Below, in pieces: positions 13,165-24,142 of a stretch of 64,000 nt of DNA. The notes under the pieces were generated by a model. The model saw only the letters and a list, made by a program, of their open reading frames with translations, did no database searches and was not told the origin of the DNA. The first letter of the stretch is position 1. Every line of letters starts with the position of its first letter. Source of the DNA: Ailurus styani (Eukaryota > Chordata > Mammalia > Carnivora > Ailuridae); contig LNAC01000686.1 in assembly GCA_002007465.1 (NCBI GenBank), positions 437,089 to 501,088 of the forward strand, given 5' to 3'. A program made the translations under genes and the position numbers.

Positions 13165-13310
13165 CAGGATGGGGAAGGGAGAAGAGATTCGATTGTGAAT
13201 CTCCTACTCCCGGGTTCTACGTGGAGAAGCCAACTGCTGCTCGAGGTCGACAACGCGGCCGCACCGCTCAGTCTTCGTCTCTCCACAAAATGGCCCCCGA
13301 GTCTCCTCCG
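13165..13310 (-). other. HNRNPC: HNRNPC noncoding exon 1 (5' UTR)
   Basis: First, untranslated exon of HNRNPC, which encodes the nuclear hnRNP C1/C2 protein that packages pre-mRNA and binds uridine tracts. On the minus strand the sequence starts near GGAGGAGACTCGGGGGCCAT and runs through a stretch that I recognise as the mammalian HNRNPC 5' UTR, with scattered substitutions. It ends in ATCCTG followed by a consensus donor GTAAGTGG (donor GT at 13164-13163). The exon lies in a CpG island with CCAAT and GC boxes just upstream. The exact transcription start is inferred from similarity to the human mRNA. Leftward orientation next to rightward RPGRIP1 agrees with human 14q11.2. Confidence 0.88.
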
Positions 13311-13720
13311 CCGCCGAGGCGAAGGCCTAGCCCCCGCCCCGCTCCCGAGAATCGTGCTATTGGCTGCGACTTTTCTCGCTCCCGCTTCTAATTAGACAGT
13401 TCTGCCGCTCTTCACAATTCTGCCCAATCACAATCAGTAGTGGGTTAGACTAGCCAAGAGAATTTCCACATGCGTGAGAGAAACTAGTTTGTAAATGGCT
13501 ACTTTTCCTGTCATTTATCACTTGAGAAGTGCTTATTGGTCACTGTACCTCACGACGCGCTGGGTGGTAACTCGCCTTTGTATCGCGCACCGCTTCACAT
13601 CCGGGTATCCGGGAGGTCTGATTGGCAGCTGTATTCTCCTATCCCTGCTCCTTAGAGCGCCTAGCAGAAGGCCCGCCCAGATCTCAGAATTCCCGCGGCG
13701 CGGGGGCGGGGAAGGACTGA
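13311..13720 (-). promoter_or_regulatory. HNRNPC: HNRNPC CpG-island promoter
   Basis: GC- and CpG-rich stretch just upstream of HNRNPC exon 1. A CCAAT box for leftward transcription (ATTGG on the given strand) lies at 13359-13363, about 50 bp upstream of the exon, with a GC box (CCCCCGCCCC) at 13331-13340 between them. Further CCAAT elements lie at 13424-13428 (plus orientation), 13535-13539 and 13621-13625 (minus orientation). A second GC box, CGGGGGCGGGG, is at 13701-13711. There is no obvious TATA box. This is the usual architecture of an NF-Y/Sp1 housekeeping promoter; the factor assignments are inferred from motifs only. Confidence 0.75.
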
Positions 13721-13799
13721 GGGATTTTGTTAGGTAGCCGGCCCCAAGGATGTGCCCTAGCACAGGGCCTAGGAAAAAGGTGACGCGCTTAGTGAATCT

Positions 13800-14930
13800 T
13801 CCACCGGATGTAGCTAAAGAGAGGGCTTTGCTTAGAGAGGGGAGGCGGCAGTGAAGACCAAGCTGCAGAAAACTAGCCAACCCTACAGTTTCTTCGACCT
13901 AGGTCCCTTCTCGGTTCTAGACTCAAATGTCCGCTCCCTCCTGGACAGCTCCACTCGACAGCCTCTTGAGCTCTTCTTCAAACAACCCGTTTCTCACCCT
14001 AACCAACTGACTTCCTTATTCCTTTCCACCGCAAGAAGTAAAGGAAGTCTAAAGTGCTCCCTTGCAATACTATGCCCACCCTCTGCGCGCAAGTCATCCT
14101 GCTGATACCCTACATACCAATCAAATTGGCTCACCCTCTGTCTCCCCCGCGGCGCCCAAAATGGCCTACCGTCTGCCGGCTGGAGTCACCTCCTGCCCAG
14201 TCCCTCTGGTTGTACTCTAGCAGCCCTGAACGCAGTAAGACATAGGTCCAGCTCTTCTAGGGAGGGAGATTCCTTTGTCCCGCTAAGGAAAAGGAAGATG
14301 CAGAACACCTGATAATGTGATTACATCTGTAACCATTTTAAGGGGTAAAGATACATGTGAATGCAGTTTTATACATTAATTTTGAATTCATTCTGAATTG
14401 CAGATAGATTCACAACGAAGCTGTTACCTATCAAATGACAAAACAAACAATTTCGTAACTAGCTTGATGTCCTTCCTTTGAGGGAAAACATTCCACGGAT
14501 CCGGAGAATACAGTACCTCAGAAGCAATGGAGCCCTCTACTAGAGGGTGTTTGGGCAACAGCGACTTTTACATAGTAGTAGAGACGGCAACTCCGAAACA
14601 GGGCTGGAGTTGCGGATCTGACCTTATTTAGAAAGGTCAAGGAACAAGGAATTAAGTTTGGAGCCCAGCGTTGACTTGCCTTTTGGGGATTGGCTGACAG
14701 AATATACAGTGTTTCTGGTCAAGAAGAATTTAAAGAAGGCCAAAGTTTGGTTTTGCAACGTGATACCTGGCAGGAGGGACTCCATCTTGGCTTAGAAATT
14801 TATTTCAACGTTCTCTGGGGAGTGGAACTTTTACCTTTTTAAGTGGTACGCCTTTTTATACTGCTAGAATTTTTTTGCCCTAAGTAGTATTGCTTTTAAG
14901 CTAACTTGAAAAGCAAAAAGAAAAGCATGT
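13800..14930. other. HNRNPC upstream flank, single-copy
   Basis: SINE-free and GC-richer at its left side. No conserved frame or second promoter can be shown by eye. Confidence 0.45.
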
Positions 14931-14935
14931 AAAAA

Positions 14936-14956
14936 ATATATATATATGTGTGTGTG

Positions 14957-15005
<49 letters not shown>

Positions 15006-15006
15006 C
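14936..15006. repeat. (TA)n flanked by (TG)n and (CA)n
   Basis: A TG run, then about 40 bp of TA, then a CA run: an imperfect inverted repeat about 1.6 kb upstream of the HNRNPC start. Confidence 0.85.
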
Positions 15007-15904
15007 CCAAAATACCCATAGTGGTTCTCTCTTTGTGGGAGACTTACAGGTGCTTTTTGCTTTTCTAGGTGGTTTGATTTTTGTTTTTGTTTTTGCTTGT
15101 GCTTTTCTGTATTTTCCAAATTGTCATCTTTGAACAAGTAATCACCCTCCAAGTTATTAATGCCTCAGCTCAATTACCACATTGCATTGGAAACTCACAA
15201 CTCTATGGCTAATTTTACATTCATCTCTCTTACTGGATGGTAAGATTTTTATAAAAAATTTTTATTATTGAAGTATAGTTAACAATGTTATATTAGTTTC
15301 AGGTGCACAACCTAGTGATTTGACACTTCTATACATTATGCTATGCTCACCACCCATGATAAGTGTAGTTACCATACAGTGTTATTATATTGTAGGCTGT
15401 ATTCACTATGCTATACTTTTCAGATCTGCGACTTATGTCTTTTATAACGAAGTCTGTACCTCTTAATCCCTTTCTCCCTATTTCACCTATCCAACCCATT
15501 CTCTCCCCTTCTGGCAACCACCAGTTCTCTGTATGTATGAGTCTTTGTTTATTCTTGTTTTATTTTTTAGATTCCACATATAAGCGAAATCATATGGTAT
15601 TTGCCTTCTCTGTCTGATGTATTTCACTTAGCGTAATACCCTCTAGGCCCATGCATGTTGTAATTGGCAAGATTTCATTCTTTTTAATGGCTTAGAAGTA
15701 TTCCATTGTGTGTATATAAAGATATATGTCATCTTTATCCATTTATCTGTTGATGAACACTTAGATTGCTTCCGTATCTTGGCCATTATAAATAATGCTG
15801 TAATAAATATAGAGGTGTATATCGCTTTCCAATTAGCATTTTCGTTTTCTCTGAGTAAATAGCCAGTGATGGAATCACTGGATCATATGGTATTTCTATT
15901 TTTA

Positions 15905-16107
15905 ATTTTTTTTAAAGATTTTATTTATTTATTTGACACAGAGAGAGAGATTACAAGTACGCAGAGAGGCAGGCAGAGAGACAGGGAGAGGAAGAAGCAG
16001 GCTCCCCGCTGAGCAGAGAGCCCGATGCGGGCCTCAATCCCAGGACGCTGAGATCATGACCTGAGCCGAAAGCAGAGGCTTTAACCCACTGAGCCACCCA
16101 GGCGCCC
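15905..16107 (-). mobile_element. CAN-SINE, young type
   Basis: Reverse copy in L1; flanks TATTTTTAATTTTTT-like on both sides. Confidence 0.9.
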
Positions 16108-16404
16108 TATTTTTAATTTTTTAAGGTACACCCATACTCTTTTCCACAGTGATTGCACCAAAAATTTACATTCCCCGCCCTCCCCAAGTTTACATTTCCT
16201 CCATCAGGCCATGAGGATTCCTTTTTTCTCCGCATCTCCAGCAACTTTTCTTACTGTGTTTTTGACTATAGTCATTCTGACAGTGATATCTCATTGCAGT
16301 TTTGATTTGCATTTCCCTGATGGTTAGTGATGTTCGGCATCTTTTCAAGTCTGTTGGCAGTCTGTTATGTCTTTGAAAAAATGTCTTTTTAGGTCCTCTG
16401 CCCG

Positions 16405-16596
16405 TTTTTTTTTTTTAAAGATTTTTTATTTTTATTTATTTGACAGATTACAAGTAGGCAGAGAGGCAGGCAGAGAAAGGAGGAAGCAGGCTCCCTGCCG
16501 AGTAGGGAGCCTGATGTGGGCCTCGATCCCAGGACCCTGAGATCATGACCTGAGCTGGAGGCAGAGGCTTTAACCCACTGAGCCACCCAGGCGCCC
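16405..16596 (-). mobile_element. CAN-SINE, young type
   Basis: Flanks CCTCTGCCCGTTTTT / CCTCTGCCCATTTTT. Confidence 0.9.
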
Positions 16597-16670
16597 TCCT
16601 CTGCCCATTTTTAATTGGATTATTTGGTTTTTTAGTGTTGACCTGTTTAAATGTTTTGTTTTGTTTTGTT

Positions 16671-16851
16671 TTAAGATTTTATTTATTTAAGAGAGAGACA
16701 GAGAGCGTGAGTGGATAGAGTAGCAGAGGGAAAGGGAAAAGCAGATTTCCCGCTGAGTGTGAAGCCCCATGTGGCACTCGATTCCAGGACCCTGGGATCA
16801 TGACCTAAGCTGAAGGCAAACGCTTAACTGACTGAGCCACCCAGGTGCCCC
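16671..16851 (-). mobile_element. CAN-SINE, older type
   Basis: Body carries the AAGAGAGAGACAGAGAGCGT form; head end CCACCCAGGTGCCCC. Confidence 0.85.
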
Positions 16852-16874
16852 TGTTTTTTGTTTTTTAATTACAT

Positions 16875-16960
16875 AGGCTCCCTGACCAATAAGGGGCTTG
16901 AACTCATGACCCTGAGATCAAGTCACATGCTCTACTGCCTGAGCCAGCAAGGCATGCTGC
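16875..16960 (-). mobile_element. Very old SINE fragment
   Basis: Head only: GGGGCTTGAACTCATGACCC ... ACTGCCTGAGCCAGC. Confidence 0.55.
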
Positions 16961-17521
16961 TGTGTAAGTTCTTTATATATTTTGAACATTAACTCCTTAT
17001 TGTATGTATGTTTTGCAAATATCTCCTCCCATTCATTCCTTTTCCTTTTGTTAATGGTTTCCTTTGCTGTGCAAGTTTTTTATTTTGGTGTTGTGCCAAT
17101 AGTTTATTTTTGCTTTTGTTTCCCTTGTCTGAAAAGACATTAAATACCTTGCTTAAAGTGATGTCAAAGAGATTACTGCCTATGTTTTCTTTTAGGAGTT
17201 TTACGGTTCCAGGTCTCACATTTATGTCATTAATCCATTTTAATGTATTTTTGTGTAAGTAAAGTGTAAATGGTCCAGCTTCATTCTTTTGCATGTAGCT
17301 GTCCAGTTTTCCTAATACCATTTATTGAAGAGATTGTCTTTTCCCCATTGTATATTCTTGCCTCCTTTGTCATAGACTGATTGACCATGTGAGTGTGGGA
17401 TTATTGCTGGGTTTTCTATTCTGTTCTTTTTATCTATATGTCTGTAACCATATTGATCTTTACTATTTCCTTCGTTTTACTAACTCTGGGCTTTGGTTTT
17501 GGATGGTAAGGGTTTTTTTTG

Positions 17522-17702
17522 TTTTTTTTTTTTTAAAGATTTTATTTATTTATTTGACAGAGATTACAAGTAGGCAGAGAGAGAGGAGGAAGCAGGCTCC
17601 CTGCTGAGCAGAGAGTCCGATGTGGGCCTCGATCCCGGGACCCTGAGATCATGACCTGAGCCGAAGGCAGAGGCTTTAACCCACTGAGCCACCCAGGCGC
17701 CC
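17522..17702 (-). mobile_element. CAN-SINE, young type
   Basis: Duplication GGATGGTAA at 17501-17509 and just after the element. Confidence 0.9.
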
Positions 17703-17737
17703 TGGATGGTAAATTTTTTGATGGCAGAGTTCAATTC

Positions 17738-17986
17738 CTTTTTTAAAAATACTATTTATTTATTTGAAAGAGCATGCCAGAGAGACAGAGAGCGAGCGCA
17801 GGAGGGTGTGCTGGTGCAAGAGTGCACAAGCACCAGAGCAGGAGGAGCAGAGGGAGAGGGAGAAGAGGACTCCTGTCAAGCTGGGGGGCCTGATGAAGGG
17901 CTCAGGCTCCATCCCAGGACTGGGATCATGACCTGAGCCGAGGGCAGATGATTAACGATTAACCAATTGAGCCACCCAGGCACCCT
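17738..17986 (-). mobile_element. CAN-SINE, older and longer body
   Basis: Reverse SINE with extra GAGTGCACAAGCACCAGAGC sequence in the CT-rich region. Confidence 0.8.
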
Positions 17987-18141
17987 GAAGGATTTAATTC
18001 TTAGTACTCTCTGTATTCCCCTTGCTTACTACATATCTCAGGGCCTTACACAGAGTGTTTGAAATTTGTATTAATCAGTAACTTTTATTTATTAGGAGAA
18101 ATTGTTATTTTCTCAGGACACACAAGTAAACTGTCTTTTCT

Positions 18142-18338
18142 TTTTTTTTTAAAGATTTTATTTATTTCACAGAGGGAGAGAGATCACAAGGAGGCAGAGA
18201 GGCAGGCAGAGAGAGAGAGAGGGGGAAGCAGGCTCCCGCGGAGCAGGGATCCTGATGCGGGCCTTGATCCCAGGACCCTGAGATCATGACCTGAGCCGAA
18301 AGCAGAGGCTTTAACCCACTGAGCCACCCAGGTGCCCT
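18142..18338 (-). mobile_element. CAN-SINE, young type
   Basis: Duplication AAACTGTCTTTTCTT on both sides. Confidence 0.92.
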
Positions 18339-18472
18339 AAACTGTCTTTTCTTATACATAGCACTTATATATAGCACTTACTTGGAGGGACCAGAGGCTT
18401 GGTTGACCTGTAATTCATGTAACTATTGACTTAAGTAAACAGAAATAATCACTGTTTAAAAAGATACAACGT

Positions 18473-18680
18473 GGGGTCCCTGGGTGGTTCAGTCAGTTAA
18501 GCGTCTGCCTTCAGTTCAGGTCTTGATCCCAGGGTTCTGGGATCAAGTTGCGCATCAGGCTCACTGCTCAACGAGAAGTCTGCTCCTTCTTCTCCCTCTG
18601 CCTGCTTATACCCTCTCTCTCTCTCTCTTTTTCTCTCTGACAAATAAAATCTTAAACAAAAAAAAAAAAAAGAGAGAGAG
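18473..18680 (+). mobile_element. CAN-SINE, older type
   Basis: GGTCCCTGGGTGGTTCAGTC head; tail passes into AGAGAGAGAG. Confidence 0.85.
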
Positions 18681-19360
18681 AGACAGCAGGCCCCAAATGG
18701 AATCACCTGTGCTGAGCCCACACTACCAAACCGAAACTTAATACTTAGCTGATTGCAGTTTCATTCTCCCCCAGGAGTGTAATCTTAACCAGTCAGTTTG
18801 AAATTTTCTGATCAGCACCAGTGAGGTAATCCACCTGATAGACCCTTTTGTCCTCCATAGGAAGGTGACCTTGCCTGAAATAATCCTTCCCCACCCCTGC
18901 ATTTATGTCTTCCTTATCTCACTTCTTTTCTACCTTTGAAAACCTCTTTCCTACAACTCTTCGGAGTTCCTTTTTATTCACTAGATAGGATGCTATCCGA
19001 TTCATGAATCATTGAATGAAGTCAATTATATCTTCAAATTTACTCAGTCGAATTTTGTTTTTTAACAACACTTACATGTTTTCTTACTCATTGTTCTCAT
19101 GGAATAAAAATATCTATAAAATGTTAATGAAACCTACTTATTTTCATTTTACCAGAAATCTGTTTTACCACATGATCTTTGTCATGACCTACTTATTAAG
19201 CAGCACGGTATTTGATGCAAGAGAAGTTCTTAAGGGGCCATTTCTGTTTTCAGGGAGTTCATTCCTTAGCTAGGTGGGGTAGAACTACAAGACACAGAAA
19301 GAATTAACAATCAATCCTTCTGTCAGATAACTTAGAATTTGCTGAGGGTGGGAAGACAAG

Positions 19361-19551
19361 GGGCACCTTGGTGGCTCGGGCTTTAAGTGTCTGCCTTTGG
19401 CTCAGGTCATGATCCCAGGGTCCTCAGATTGAGCCCCGCATTGGGGGGGGGGTCCCTGCTCAGCGGGAGGTGTGCTTCTTCCTCTCCCATTACCCCTGCT
19501 TGTGTTCCCTCTCTCACTCACTATCAAATAAATTAATAAAATCTTAAAAAA
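19361..19551 (+). mobile_element. CAN-SINE, older type
   Basis: Duplication GGGTGGGAAGACAAG (19346-19360) with one mismatch to 19552-19566. Confidence 0.88.
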
Positions 19552-19721
19552 GGGTGGGAAAACAAGTGAAAAAATAGAATACAAGGCAGAATGCTAAGTA
19601 CTATGTTGATGACAAATACTTATGACTCTGGTTTTAAGGCTTTGTAAACCTAGGTGGGCGAGATGGAAAGTAGGAGTGCCCTTGATCTCTTCTTCTGCTT
19701 ACTCTAAATACCTTACAGTTT

Positions 19722-19906
19722 TTATTTTTTTTAAGATTTTATTTATTTGCCAGAAGGAGAGAGAGACAACAAGAGAGGGAGCACAAGCAGGCGGAGTGGG
19801 AGAGGAAGAAGTAGGCTTCCCACTGAGCAGGGAGCCTACTGCAGGACTGGACCCCAGGACCTGAGCCAAAGGCAGACGCTTAACAGCTGAGACACCCAGG
19901 TGCCCC
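19722..19906 (-). mobile_element. CAN-SINE, older type
   Basis: Duplication ACCTTACAGTT on both sides. Confidence 0.88.
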
Positions 19907-19978
19907 CAAAACACCTTACAGTTCTAAAGTTGAATGCTTCTATTGGGTGGTTGTGTATGATAGAAAGAAAGCCATGAG

Positions 19979-20177
19979 GGATGCCTGGGTGGCTCAATCA
20001 TTAAGCGTCTGCCTTTGGCTCAGGTCATAATTCCAGGGTCCTGGAATCCAGCCCCGAATCGGGCTCCCTGCTCTGCGGGAAAGCCTGCTTCTCCCTCTCC
20101 CACTCCCCCTGCTTGTGTTCCCTCTCTCGCTGTATCTCTCTCTGTCAAATAACTAAATAAAATCTTAAAAAAAAAAA
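19979..20177 (+). mobile_element. CAN-SINE, older type (outer member of a composite)
   Basis: GGATGCCTGGGTGGCTCAAT head. Its left flank AGAAAGAAAGCCATGAG recurs only at 20671-20686, after a second SINE and a purine microsatellite. Confidence 0.88.
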
Positions 20178-20183
20178 AAAAGA

Positions 20184-20390
20184 GGGCGCCTGGGTGGCTC
20201 AGTGGGTTAAAGCCACTGCCTTCGGCTCAGGTCATGATCCCAGGATCCTGGGATCGAGGCCCACATCGGGCTCTCTGCTCAACAGGGAGCCTGCTTCCTC
20301 CTCTCTCCTCTCTCTCTGCCTGCCTCTTTGCCTACTTGTAATCTCTCTCTGTGTGTCAAATGAACAAATAAAATCTTTAAAAAAAAAAAA
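20184..20390 (+). mobile_element. CAN-SINE, young type (inner member of a composite)
   Basis: Sits in the A tail of the SINE at 19979; its own tail runs into the purine tract. Confidence 0.9.
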
Positions 20391-20573
20391 GAAGAAGAAG
20401 AAGAGGAAAGAAGGAAGAAGGAGAGGAAGGAGAGGAAGGAGAAGGAGAAGGAAGGAAGGAGGAAGGAAGAAGAAGGAAGAAGAANGAAGAAGAAGAAGAG
20501 GAAAGAAGGAGGAAGGAGAGGAAGGAGAAGGAGAAGGAAGGAAGGAGGAAGGAAGAAGAAGGAAGAAGAAGAA

Positions 20574-20641
<68 letters not shown>

Positions 20642-20679
20642 AGAAAGAAAGAAAAGAAAGAAAAGAAAAGAAAAGAAAG
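20391..20679 (+). repeat. Polypurine microsatellite (GAA/GGAA/GAAA)n
   Basis: About 290 bp of pure purine on one strand, moving from GAAGAAGAAG through GGAA-rich blocks (two near-identical sub-blocks around an N at 20485) to a long (GAAA)n run at 20575-20640. Open frames here are low-complexity Lys/Glu/Arg or Phe/Ser/Leu artefacts. Confidence 0.92.
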
Positions 20680-20686
20680 CCATGAG

Positions 20687-22399
20687 CCAGACCTCAGTAG
20701 TGGAGGCGGAGTGGGATAAGAGTTAAAGAACAGAGAAGCATAACTCCTTACCTTGCGGTAAAGTAAAAACTGAAGAAAACTGAACTTTTGTTTTTAATTC
20801 AAGAAGTAATTCTCTTTGAAGAGGCTTTATGTGGCTTGGAGTTATTACCAGGGTAATGTATTCCCTGCAATCTTCCCTCCTCCCAATTCCAAGCCACCTG
20901 CCAAGAAGAAGAAAGGAAACGCAGCAACAGCTGTGAAATGCCTAATGTACTTTCCCCCTAAGTTATTAGCTGAATGTTGTACTTGTTATCTGTCATCCTA
21001 CATGTCCTTATTTTACTTATCTACCTTATTCCATTCAACAAGTCAAATGGGACTATACTAGTCAATCGTCATTACCTCTCTTCCTTTGCATCCTCCCACA
21101 GCCAAGGATGTCCTATTGGAAAGTGAGGAGGTGGTCTGTGATTAATCCAGACAAGGTACTTAATTTAAACTTCACAGAGCTCTCTGATTTACCCAACAGT
21201 ACTTCGTAATTCTTTACAGTCATTTGGAAACCTTTCTGAATGTTTGCAGTCTATCTTCTTCAGGCAGCTTTATTCTATCTGAAAAATAACAACATAATAA
21301 AGATTGCACATCACTTTTAAGACCCTTCCTCTTTTACTGCCTTCTGTCTCCCACAGTGAGTCTGTCCCCCAAGCTGATCCTGCAAATTACTGCCATGATA
21401 ATCATCTGAAAGTATTCACTTTTTTTGTGTGACTCCCACACTAAAATCCTATAATAGCTCTGTTGCGGTCATACATTTTTGTTGTTTCATTCACAGCTCT
21501 TCCATGACTGGCCCCACCTTACCTAATCAATGCTATCCCGTCCACAAGACCCTGAGCTCAGGCACTGTCTGCCATCCTTGGACTTCAACAGGCCATATTG
21601 CCATTCACTTTCCCCGGAGTCCAACTATTCTTTAAAACTCAAGTTTTAAACTCAAGTCCCATTTAATGCTTTTAAAGAATATAGATGCTTCAACTGCTTA
21701 TTCAATAAACTAATACTCCATGTGTGTTTGTTTTTTACTTTTTAAGTGTTTTCTATAGTTGCAAAACTAGATATAACGTAGTTCCAGTCCTTAAGTCTTG
21801 TACCCCTTCTCAGACTCATTTCATAGTTATTATTTACCCTATAACAAGTACTTTTTTTCTGTAATCCTTTTATTTATGGACCCCATTTTGTACTTGGTGT
21901 ATGTGTGTGAATCCTAAAATTTAGTAGTTGATTTGACTCACTATTTGACATGGCATTTTGTTATACCTATTTGTTTTCATTCCAAATGCCTTTGGCAGTG
22001 GGTAAAATCATACTAGGGAAATTTAGAATCTGGACTCCAGTGAATAGATTATTGATGATCTGGCTTCTAGAGTACAGATTCTACAAAAAAGACCTTATAC
22101 ACTACTAATAAAATTATTGGTTACTTTGGTTGGATACATACTTCTTAAGCCTTACAGTGGTCCCCCCCTCATTATTTTAGAGCTTTCCGTATGAAAATAA
22201 GCTGTTTTCTTTTTTCTAATAATATGTGATTTTTGTAAAAACTTGAAGTACAGATAAAGTGAAAGTTTCTATTTGATCCATCCTCCAAAAACATCCATTC
22301 TTAACTTCTTGCGTACATCTTTAAAAAATATAAGTATGGATTTATTTTTACCTAAAATTATCATAATCTGTAATCAGGGTCTTTTTATTTAATCTCTTT
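20687..22399. other. Intergenic stretch, mostly single-copy
   Basis: No gene seen. The part at 21.3-21.65 kb resembles an old mammalian repeat (GACTCCCACACTAAAATCCT region), but I cannot name the family with confidence. Confidence 0.5.
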
Positions 22400-22593
22400 T
22401 TTAAAAAAATGTTTATTTGAGAGAGAGCACACCCAAACAAGCCGGGGTGGGGGGGAAGGGGCAGAGGGAGAAGCAGACTCCTCCCTGAGCAGGGAGCCCA
22501 CCACTGGGCTCAAGGGGCTCTATCTGAGGACTACAGGATCATGACCTGAGCCAAAGTCAAACACCTAATCTACTGAGCCACCCACATACCCCT
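22400..22593 (-). mobile_element. CAN-SINE, older type
   Basis: Reverse SINE with diverged head end CCACCCACATACCCC. Confidence 0.8.
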
Positions 22594-22616
22594 CAGCTCT
22601 TTTTCTTTCCTTTCTT

Positions 22617-22788
22617 TTTTTTTTTTTAATACTTTGAGAGAGAGAGAGCACAAGCAGGCAGAGGCAGAGGGAGAAGTAGGCTCCTTGCTGAGCAAGGAAC
22701 CCTATGTGGGACTCAGGATTCCAGGACCCTAGGATCATGACCTGAGCCAAAGGCAGCTGCTTAACCAACTGAGCCACCCAGGCGTCCC
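22617..22788 (-). mobile_element. CAN-SINE, older type
   Basis: Reverse SINE flanked by CTCTTTTTCTT-like sequence. Confidence 0.85.
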
Positions 22789-23002
22789 ATCTTTTTCTTA
22801 ATAAACAAAACTCTGAGCTTAAAAATTTTTTAAATAAATCATAAAAATGTTTATCCACAAAGTTTGAGAAAGATATTAAATAAATTTTGAATCCTAACAG
22901 CCACTTAGTGGTTTTGAAGTTGAGTAGTATTTGATTTTGAGTATTACTTCAGATTAAATAAAAGAAACAAATTAAAATAAAAACAGTAATCGTTCTTCAT
23001 CT

Positions 23003-23099
23003 TTGAGTGTTGACCCCCATTGCCTTTTTCTCTCTTTCATAGCAAAGTTTGGAGTAATCTTCCATCCATTGGAACAGGGATTGCTGGCCGTTCCCAGCA
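23003..23099 (+). repeat. 5' LTR remnant (U5 side)
   Basis: Shares GCAAAGTTTGGAGTAATCTT and flanking sequence with 25433-25525 in the same orientation. Ends with CA immediately before the primer-binding site. Confidence 0.5.
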
Positions 23100-23101
23100 A
23101 G

Positions 23102-23119
23102 TGGTGACCCCGCCATGAC
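23102..23119 (+). other. Retroviral primer-binding site (tRNA-Trp-like)
   Basis: TGGTGACCCCGCCATGAC lies two bases after a CA dinucleotide that closes the LTR-like segment, the canonical position of a PBS. The first 11 bases are a perfect complement of the tRNA-Trp 3' end; three later positions differ. Confidence 0.55.
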
Positions 23120-23262
23120 CATCTTGCAATGGACACTGTACTGATCGCCCAAAAATGAAAAGGCTGCATGCAGTAAGTTGGCATAGGCTCATGGCCAAGT
23201 TCAGGAAAGTTTCAGGCTTGGGTATTTTTTATGGAATTAAAAGGTTTCTAAGAACTCCAGAT

Positions 23263-24021
23263 ATGGGGAAAAACCTCTTTCTCAAAAAGAGACAATATAT
23301 TAAGGTTTTAAAGCAACTTCTATTTATTTATTTTAAAAAAGATTTTCTTTATTTATATGACAGACGCAGAGAGTGAGGAAACACAAGCAGGGGGAGTGGT
23401 AGAGGGAGAGGTAGCCTTCTTGATGAGCTGGAGCCCACCAACCGACCTGAAGCGAAGTCAGACGCTTAATGACTGAGCCACCCAGGCGCCCCTTAAAGCA
23501 ACTTTTGCTCCTTAAGGTGAGCAGGGCCTGTGTAACGGAAGACCAATTTCAAGCTTTGTTAGAGGTTGTTATTGAACACAACCCATGGTTCCCTGACTGG
23601 GGAACTTTAGATTTAGAAGTAAGGGAGGGAATTGGGAAGAGCTTGAAACATTGCCATAGTCAAGGTAAAAATATGTCCCTTCCTTCCCTTACTATATGGG
23701 GTCTAGTCAGGTCCGTCCTGGTCCCCTTACGTACTGAGGACACCTCAAACATCCTTAAAGAAAAAGAAGGGGGGGAGCCTATGACTCCTTTGGCTCCCCA
23801 GATTAGTCCTTTAACTTCTCAAGTTAGACCTAACAAAAAGGAAGAGCTCCCTCCTCACCCCCCCCAACTAGTAAATTCCACCACCTTACCCCCTTCTCCT
23901 CCCTGCCCCCACTTAGTAAATCCTTACTGGGGGCTATATCTGGGAAGTGACGCTTACAGGGGCCATTTCCTAGGGAAGTTGGCTGTAAAGGCTACATGTA
24001 TTGAAATGTTGTTTAGACCAT
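23263..24021 (+). pseudogene. ERV gag remnant (matrix region), interrupted by a SINE
   Basis: A Met-Gly start at 23263 (a possible N-myristoylation signal) opens a frame that is split by a minus-strand SINE at 23320-23492 and continues to a stop near 24021. The downstream part has the sequence PWFPDWGTLDLEVRE, which resembles the matrix domain of betaretrovirus-type Gag, followed by a long Pro-rich segment typical of the matrix-capsid linker. Capsid and nucleocapsid are absent. It cannot make a full Gag. The family assignment is from motif memory. Confidence 0.6.
23320..23492 (-). mobile_element. CAN-SINE inserted in ERV gag
   Basis: Duplication TTAAAGCAACTT at 23308-23319 and 23493-23504. 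It splits the gag remnant, so the SINE is younger than the ERV. Confidence 0.88.
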
Positions 24022-24142
24022 GATGGATTTCTATCTTTACTGTTTTCCATCAATATCATCTACTAACTACTTGAGCTACAAAATTGGGTACTTTCCCCTT
24101 GTAAAACTTCTAATGTTTTCCATGGGTTAAAAATGGTGGGTC

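Larger units (their letters stand above)
12690..14260. other. CpG-rich island spanning the HNRNPC promoter
   Basis: CpG dinucleotides are frequent from about 12.7 to 14.2 kb, against a strongly CpG-depleted background elsewhere. The island covers the proximal part of HNRNPC intron 1, exon 1, the promoter and about 0.9 kb upstream. Open frames in this stretch on either strand follow from the base composition and show no recognisable protein. I could not compute observed/expected CpG. Confidence 0.6.
15250..17505 (-). mobile_element. Old L1 fragment, minus strand
   Basis: Minus-strand L1 3' half. The 3' UTR/ORF2 boundary lies at 15.25-15.9 kb, and the ORF2 C-terminal frame lies at 16989-17321 (contains NVRPGTVKLLKENIGSNLFD). 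It is broken by four SINE insertions. Confidence 0.75.

Noticed and set aside
12678..14245. Several frames of 60-122 codons over the CpG island on both strands
   Set aside because: GC-rich promoter sequence has few stop codons by composition; no homology seen, and the region is explained by HNRNPC exon 1 and its promoter.
20194..20685. 163-codon Lys/Arg/Glu-rich frame and its Phe/Ser-rich complement
   Set aside because: Low-complexity translation of a purine microsatellite joined to a SINE.
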